Shown here: one piece after another, positions 58,761 through 64,000 of the stretch
Position numbering within the stretch: position 1 is the stretch's first letter
How the letters are laid out: every line of letters starts with the position of its first letter
Notes under the pieces: generated by a model
The model's database searches: none
The model's input: the letters and a program-made list of their open reading frames with translations, nothing else
Told to the model about the DNA's origin: nothing
Assembly: GCF_030867095.1 (NCBI RefSeq)
Contig: NC_081828.1
Coordinates: 218,333,978-218,397,977, forward strand
From: Alligator mississippiensis
Lineage: Eukaryota; Chordata; Crocodylia; Alligatoridae
Direction of reading: 5' to 3'
Length of the DNA: 64,000 nt
Program-made: the position numbers and the translations under genes

Positions 58761-59590
58761 GAAGATGTCTGGTAAATAACTCCCTTGCAACGAATCGACC
58801 CCATCTAATCTAGTGCCAGCCCACTGCTGCCTGCTCCCTGGTGGGCGCTCCTGTGGGGTCCCTCCCGTACGCCGCCCCCCACCCACGGCCTCGCTTTGTT
58901 GTTCCAGATCGAAGGAGACGGTGCCTGGCCCCTGGCTGGAAAGGAGCACGGAAATAATCCTGAAAAAAAGCTTTTTCAAAGTTTCTGTCTAGGTGAAAAT
59001 GCAAGGAAGGAAGGGCTGTGACGGGTGAGCCAAAGAAGAGCACGAAGGCACGAGCCCCTGACTTTGCAAAGTGGCTGGTGGCTTGCAAAAAAGCAAGCCA
59101 GGCTGCTGGGGGGGGGGTGACACCGGCCAGCCTTTGCAAAATGCCAGCGCTTGTGTGTTGCGACCCACCCAGGCATCACCCCTTGTGTACCTGTGCAAGA
59201 GAGATTGCCAACCCCTGCCCCGGGCCCGGCACCATGCAGGAAGCGGCAGGACAAACGAACAGAGGGAAATGAACCCAAACAATGAACAAAATCCACCTTC
59301 GCAACCAAGCAGGGTAAGGGTGGATATGGAGGCAGTCACAGGAAGCCAGGAAACCATGTGGTGTTATTGCTTGCGACACAGTATTATAAGCAGTTACTTG
59401 TGCTTCTTTGCCCCCATGACCCTGAACCGGCCCTGCAATGCAGTGGCACCCTCCTGGCCCTGCTGGCAGGTGGAGGGCCCCGCTGTGACCCTGCTGAGTT
59501 AGGGGGAACAGCCTCGGGTGTAATCTCAGCTTGTCTTGCACAGAAGCAAGGAAAGTGGACCAACTTTTCCTTTTTGGGCGTCGTACCCAT
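58760..59590. other. No gene recognised
   Basis: This may include the outer part of the Harbinger element to the right, but no terminal inverted repeat was identified. Confidence 0.35.
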
Positions 59591-60926
59591 TTATTCAGGT
59601 AGTTCTGCACACTCTGAAAGGTATCCTTGAAAGTGTCCTGTGACCTCTAATTCAGCACGGGACTCCTCGACCACGTCCTTTAAATTCTGCATGGTGTCTC
59701 GCCCTTCCTCGAGGATGGCAACCTCCTTATGCTGGGACTCACGGAGTTCGTCCCACCAGGCAGCTTCACATGCTCTGGCTACTAAGGACTCTGCCAAAGC
59801 CTTGAGCGAGGGTTCGCAGGACCGTCTTTGCTTGCAGTGCTCTGCTGAAGTGCGAGCGGGGCGCCGTTCCCAGTGGCTATGGGTCATGGTGACTGATAAA
59901 GAAAAAAGCAATGGTTGGCTTCAGCCCAAGGGGAGGAAAGTGCAAACCCCTACCCCCACCCCCACCATGCAGTGCACAAAATGCTGGCAGGCACGGAAAC
60001 ACGCCGCAACACTTGTACTGCCCCAAACTTAGGAGTACTCGCTCCGGGAACAGGTCCATGGCTGCCACTGCCCGTGCTAGCTGCAAAAAATTAATTAAAG
60101 CAGATCATTAGCTGTCAAGCCTGACCTCCACCACCACTGAAAGGACGTGGCGACTCCCCTACAGCAACACATGAATTTCTCCTTCCCCCCAGGTCCCCAA
60201 ACCCAACCAGCACAAACCCGGGTGTTGCCTGGCAGTGGCAAGAGGCGCATTACAAGAGACTTACATGGTCCAGCATGTTCTTGGGTCTCGGGAACAGTAC
60301 ATGATGCATCGGCTGCGTGGGTTTCTTCCTGACCCTCCACCTCCTCCGCTTCATCATTCGTGCTGCCCCGTGGACCAGAGGGGCTAAGTGGCACTAAGTG
60401 TAAGGTGACTGACGGTGCTTCCTGCCACTCATGGTCATCATGGAGCAGGGAGCAGTCTCCGTACAGCCGAGACATGCTGATGGTTTCACTCTCAGGAGGG
60501 CCTGCCACCGCCGCTGCCGCCGCCTCCTCCTCCTCCAGCCCAACCCTGGTGCTGAAAGCCTCCAAATCCAAGGTGTTGCCCACATCCTTGGACAGAGCGA
60601 TGGGCAACTTGTCATAGAAGCGGGCAATTGTGCAGCCTGCCCCAGAACAAGAGTTCGCATCTTTGGCTTTGTAAAGCGCTGATCTCAGTGACTTGATCTT
60701 GCACCAGCTCTCGCGTCTGCACGCCTTTTGCCATCTTGACATAAACAGGCTTATTCCTCCTGCTTTCCAGCCTGTCTAGGATCCTTTGCTCCCACCAAAT
60801 GTCAATTAAGTCCTCCAGTTCTTCCCAGCTCCAGCTGGGTCCATGGGCGTTGGAGGTACCAGCCTCCTGGCCTGCCTGCTCCATGCTGCTGGCCTTGGCT
60901 TTCTGAGACCTAGCGAAGCGGTTCAT
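59591..60926 (-). mobile_element. PIF/Harbinger second gene: Myb/SANT-like DNA-binding protein (disrupted)
   Basis: From ATG 60926 the minus strand encodes a trihelix/MADF-type domain (SWSWEELEDLIDIWWEQRI, NKPVYVKMAKG). The frame then shifts near 60730 and resumes as KIKSLRSALYKAKDANSCSG ... RFYDKL, the standard continuation. A Glu/Ala-rich acidic linker follows. A good donor (CCAT|GTAAGTC, exon end 60265) and an acceptor near 59844 join to a last exon with a coiled tail (HKEVAILEEGRDTMQNLKD) ending at 59591. In Harbinger elements this protein helps nuclear import of the transposase and DNA binding. The frame change and a few missing residues before KIKSLR argue that it is inactive. It could instead be a domesticated copy, but the nearby transposase remnant favours a transposon. 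Confidence 0.75.
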
Positions 60927-61099
60927 GGTCAACAGCACAAGTGATTTGTGAAAGGGGGCTGGCAAATTTGGGGGGGCGCCTTTATGCTCAGGCTTGCAGG
61001 AGGGTCTGTCTGGGAAACTTCCAAGGATTGTGAAGTCAATGCCTGTGCAGCACAGGTGTACTTGGGTATATCCTCCCCTTCTCCAATTGAAGGGGCTTG

Positions 61100-62553
61100 T
61101 TAGCTGGCAGGTGTGCTGTGGGGGAACTGCAGACCGCTCAGTCTCCCTCCGTCCCTATAGCACCAGGCCGGGCCAGTCAGGGGACTAACTATGTACACAT
61201 GTATTTACATTAACTTAGCACAAGGGAAAGAAACGTGGATATAAGCATATGTTCTCTCTCTATATATAAGATATCTAAACAAATAACATACACAATACCC
61301 TCTGGGTAAATGCCATAAAACCTTACACCAGTGCTCCAGATACAGGTAAGTCACAGGGAAGTATCTGATCTGAAAGAGATAAACCCCACACTAAACATAG
61401 GTAGCTAACAGATAAACTACAGCTCAGTCTCGGTGAGCAATAAATCAGGCACAAATAATACAATGAAAGAAAAACACAAATAAACAAAAATACAAGTAAA
61501 CAACAGGTGAAACAATAGCACCGGGGGCCCAGCGGAGCCCTAGGACTCCACTTATCTACTCTTTTACAAACGCGAGAGTTCACAAAATATAAGGCACAAC
61601 GTCACACCACTTACGCAGCAATAATCCCAAAGATAAACTTAATCCCAAGGGGAAACCCCAATGCCCTCGCACTTTTCCCAAGACCTTCAAGGAAGCTGGT
61701 AACTTCAGGGGGGCCCTCCCAGCGGGACCTCCACTTTCAGGAGCCCTTAGCTAACCGGGGGGACTCCCCTCCCCTGTGGGAATCCTCTTTTCCCGAAACT
61801 CACGGCTCCCAGGCCTGGAGGGTGGTCCTCATCCTCTGCCCCAAGCTGCCCTCTTGCCTGAGGTGGGTTTGGGGGTCGCTGTCCCCTGGAACAGGGCCCC
61901 GCTATGCAGGGCTTCTGGGGCCTCTGGCTCGGCCCTGTCTGCTGGCTCAGTAGCCCGGTCACTGTCTGTCTCCCTGGACTCAACATTTTGCTATGGGTCA
62001 GAGGCCTGGGCTGCCTCGTGCAGCACCAGGCTCGGCCCACTCCCGGACCTCCATGCAGCGCTTTCTGCACCGAGCTCCCAGCCTCGCTCCGGGCTTGGTG
62101 CCCAAGCGCTCCAAACATCCTGCTCTGTGCACCGGCCTGTGCGCCGTGTCTCTGGCCGCACGCCAGAGGTTGCAGACCTGAGCTGCTTCACGCAGCTCCC
62201 AGGGTCTGGACACTGTGAGCCGTGCTGCACACTGAGAGCTTGACCGCTGGAGCTGTCCACCATTCCCCGCTGATGGAAGTCTTCAGGGGCATTTCCAGGC
62301 TGCTGCTTCACCCTGCCGAGCAGCTCTCCTCAGCTCTTCTAAGCCCCGCTCTTCTCTCTTCTCCATCCCCGATGTGCTTCCCTCATGTCGGGCACGCAGC
62401 TCCTTTTATATGCTCCAGGGCTCCACCCCTGAAGTCTTCTGACCTGACAGTGTCGCAGTCTTCAATCAGGTCCAGCGTGAGCTCAGAAAGGGGCGTGAAT
62501 TCACTCCTCTTGCAGCCTCCTGATTGGTGGATGGGCTCCGCCAATCAAAACAT
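61100..62553 (-). mobile_element. LTR-like segment (possible solo LTR) between the two Harbinger parts
   Basis: Read on the minus strand it starts TGTTTTGATTGGCGG and carries two CCAAT-type boxes and a TATA box (GCATATAAAAGG, 62404-62410), a compact promoter. A GC-rich leader and then a T-rich region follow toward about 61100. No coding region for gag or pol is seen. The right boundary falls exactly where the transposase homology begins. It may be a solo LTR fossil; the family and left end are not fixed. Confidence 0.4.
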
Positions 62554-62946
62554 GATGCGCGCGTATTCGGAAACTCCCCTCTGCCCGCCCTCGTGGAGAA
62601 AGGACACTACACACCCGGCGTGGAGGAGACAGTGGTCCGCGATGTCGCCATTTCCCCTCTTATATTAGCGGACGCTGCCTCCCCCCTAAAGCCCTGGCTC
62701 ATGAAGCCTTATGGAGGGAGCGTCACCGACCCGCAGAAGCTGGTTTTTAACAACCGCCCGCGCAGTTGCAGGATGGCTGTGGAAGGCGCGTTTGGCTGAC
62801 TGAAAGGACGATGGAGGGTGCTTACGTGCTGGCTCGAGATGGAGCAAGAAAATATAATGGCCTTTATTGTGGCAGCTTGTGCGCTGCACAATGTCTGTGA
62901 CAGCTGCGGAGAGGTTTGCAAGGACTCGTGGGAAGAAGAAGCGTGA
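62551..62946 (+). pseudogene. PIF/Harbinger transposase, C-terminal remnant
   Basis: From HDARVFGNSPLPALVEKGHY the frame runs through SPLILADAASPLKPWLMKPY and MAVEGAFG, an in-frame TGA, then LKGRWRVLTC and FIVAACALHNVCD to a stop at 62944-62946. The second catalytic Asp (LADAA) and the Glu (VEGAFG) of the DDE triad are present; the N-terminal helix-turn-helix and first Asp region are absent. The TGA sits where relatives have Arg in GRLKGRWR, as expected from CGA-to-TGA decay. AATAAA follows at about 63080. Confidence 0.87.
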
Positions 62947-63099
62947 CGGGCAGTGGACAGACAACGGACGTGGGGCAGCAGCACGGGGGCCGAGGAGATA
63001 TCCTCGAGGAGAGGCTGGTCGGGCAGCCCTTGTCTGGCAGGATGCATTGCTGACAACAACCCCTAATGCTTTGTTCTAAAATAAATTCATTTATTTTAC

Positions 63100-64000
63100 A
63101 TTTTAAATCTGTGCTGTCTACAGGGGCGTGCGGTGTTGCAGACGGGGGGCAGAAGGGAGGACGGTCAGGGGAAGGGGAGGAAACTGGACTGGGCTGGGGG
63201 CTTGCTGCTTCCAGACTGAGTGCTTTGGGGGAGGCACCGTCACCCACGTCTGAATGAGCCCCCCGCCCCGTGGGTGAGATGGATAGCTATTATAGCTCGG
63301 GGGCACCAAGCTGAACAGCATGCCGCATTTTGAAAAACATTCCAAAAACATGTATAAAACAATTCACAACAGCTCCGAAAGCCGTACGTGGCACTACACA
63401 AACAGACTGACAGTGCACCTGGGCAGGGCACGGGAGGGTTGAAATGGGAGCCCCCATCGGAAACTGTACGAATGAGCTCAGGCATGCTGGGAAATGTAGT
63501 AAAAAACAAACAAACAGAAAAAAAAGCCAGAAGAGCTCGTCACCAGCAACATGGACAGCAATCGCCAATCCCCGAGGCGGCAACAAACACCCACCCCCTC
63601 ACTACTGTTATGATACCATAGCCCCCTGTTACTCTTATAACGGTTATCATAGCAGCTATAGTTAATTAAAGAAAAAACCTCCCATATATTTGTAGCATGG
63701 TGGGATGGGCAGGGAAAGGAACGGGAGGGGAGGATTCACGCGGCTTGTCTTTGGGATTGGCATGGGGTCTTTGGGATCGCGTACTGACGGAGAGAGACCA
63801 GACCGACCTTGCATAGGCGGGTGCAAGGGACAAGGATTTTGGGGTGACCGTGCCCGGGGGAGACTCCCATGGAGAGTCCGGGGGCGAGGACGGGGAAAGA
63901 CTGCACAGTTATGGTGCGGTGGTTTCTGTAGCATGCAAGGGGGTGATGCAGCTGCTTCGTGTCCTGTTCATTTTTGGGGATCCTATTTATGCCTGGCTGG
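63100..64000. other. Right-hand flank, no gene recognised
   Basis: Apart from the ZNF143-like motif and an AT-rich patch at 63600-63680, nothing is recognised. Confidence 0.4.
63482..63500 (-). promoter_or_regulatory. ZNF143/THAP11-like motif
   Basis: The minus strand reads ACTACATTTCCCAGCATGC, very close to the known ACTACAATTCCCAGCATGC class of ZNF143/THAP11 sites. It lies about 400 bp beyond the transposase remnant. Confidence 0.45.

Noticed and set aside
59591-60926. Myb/SANT-like gene as a host gene
   Set aside because: The frame change inside the DNA-binding domain and the adjacent transposase remnant fit a transposon gene better, though domestication is not excluded.
1-64000. tRNA, rRNA or other structured RNA genes
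   Set aside because: No cloverleaf with matching A and B boxes or other known RNA signature was recognised by eye.

Overview
The window looks like nuclear DNA from a sauropsid, most likely a crocodilian. The reasons are split genes with GT-AG introns, several CR1 LINE fragments, sauropsid-type dispersed repeats, hAT and PIF/Harbinger DNA transposons, and GC-rich CpG-island promoters. The species call is inference. All recognisable host genes lie on the minus strand, so transcription runs from high to low coordinates.

The backbone is a head-to-tail cluster of five paralogous C2H2 zinc-finger genes, labelled here ZK1 to ZK5 from left to right. Each has the architecture DUF3669 coiled-coil exon, KRAB-A exon (127-130 nt), KRAB-B-like exon (114 nt), optional linker exons, and one terminal exon with all the fingers. 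This is the family of human ZNF282/ZNF398/ZNF746/ZNF777/ZNF783/ZNF212. ZK2 (6 coding exons, 659 aa, 9 fingers), ZK3 (4 coding exons, 464 aa, 4 fingers), ZK4 (6 exons, 565 aa, 5 intact and 1 degenerate finger) and ZK5 (6 exons, 602 aa, 6 fingers, the last a C2HC variant) each join into one open frame with matching splice phases. ZK1 shows only its DUF3669 exon; the rest lies beyond the left edge. The products are probably nuclear DNA-binding regulators, probably with diverged specificity; ZK5 has an eroded KRAB box.

Layout: 1-4.5 kb, ZK1 exon 2, a fold-back repeat, a tandem array and the ZK1 CpG promoter. 5-11.6 kb, intergenic repeats. 11.98-19.4 kb, ZK2, with its CpG promoter and an 18-bp-type minisatellite. 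20-28 kb, intergenic, with LINE relics. 28.5-36.9 kb, ZK3, containing a CR1 element and a 90-bp minisatellite beside its promoter. 39.1-48.1 kb, ZK4, with a nested hAT insertion in an intron and a CR1 copy. 49.5-57.2 kb, ZK5, with a 31-bp minisatellite in intron 1. 57.4-58.8 kb, two CR1 copies facing opposite ways. 59.6-63.1 kb, a PIF/Harbinger DNA transposon carrying a Myb/SANT-like gene (minus) and a transposase remnant (plus), split by an LTR-like segment.

Points worth a second look: locus-specific tandem arrays sit beside four of the five CpG promoters; the same CAGCG pentamer run occurs in three of them; a linker exon in ZK2 looks like a copy of a zinc-finger terminal exon that stops just before the fingers; and a hAT insertion has an 8-bp target duplication plus an uninserted copy of its target repeat elsewhere in the window.
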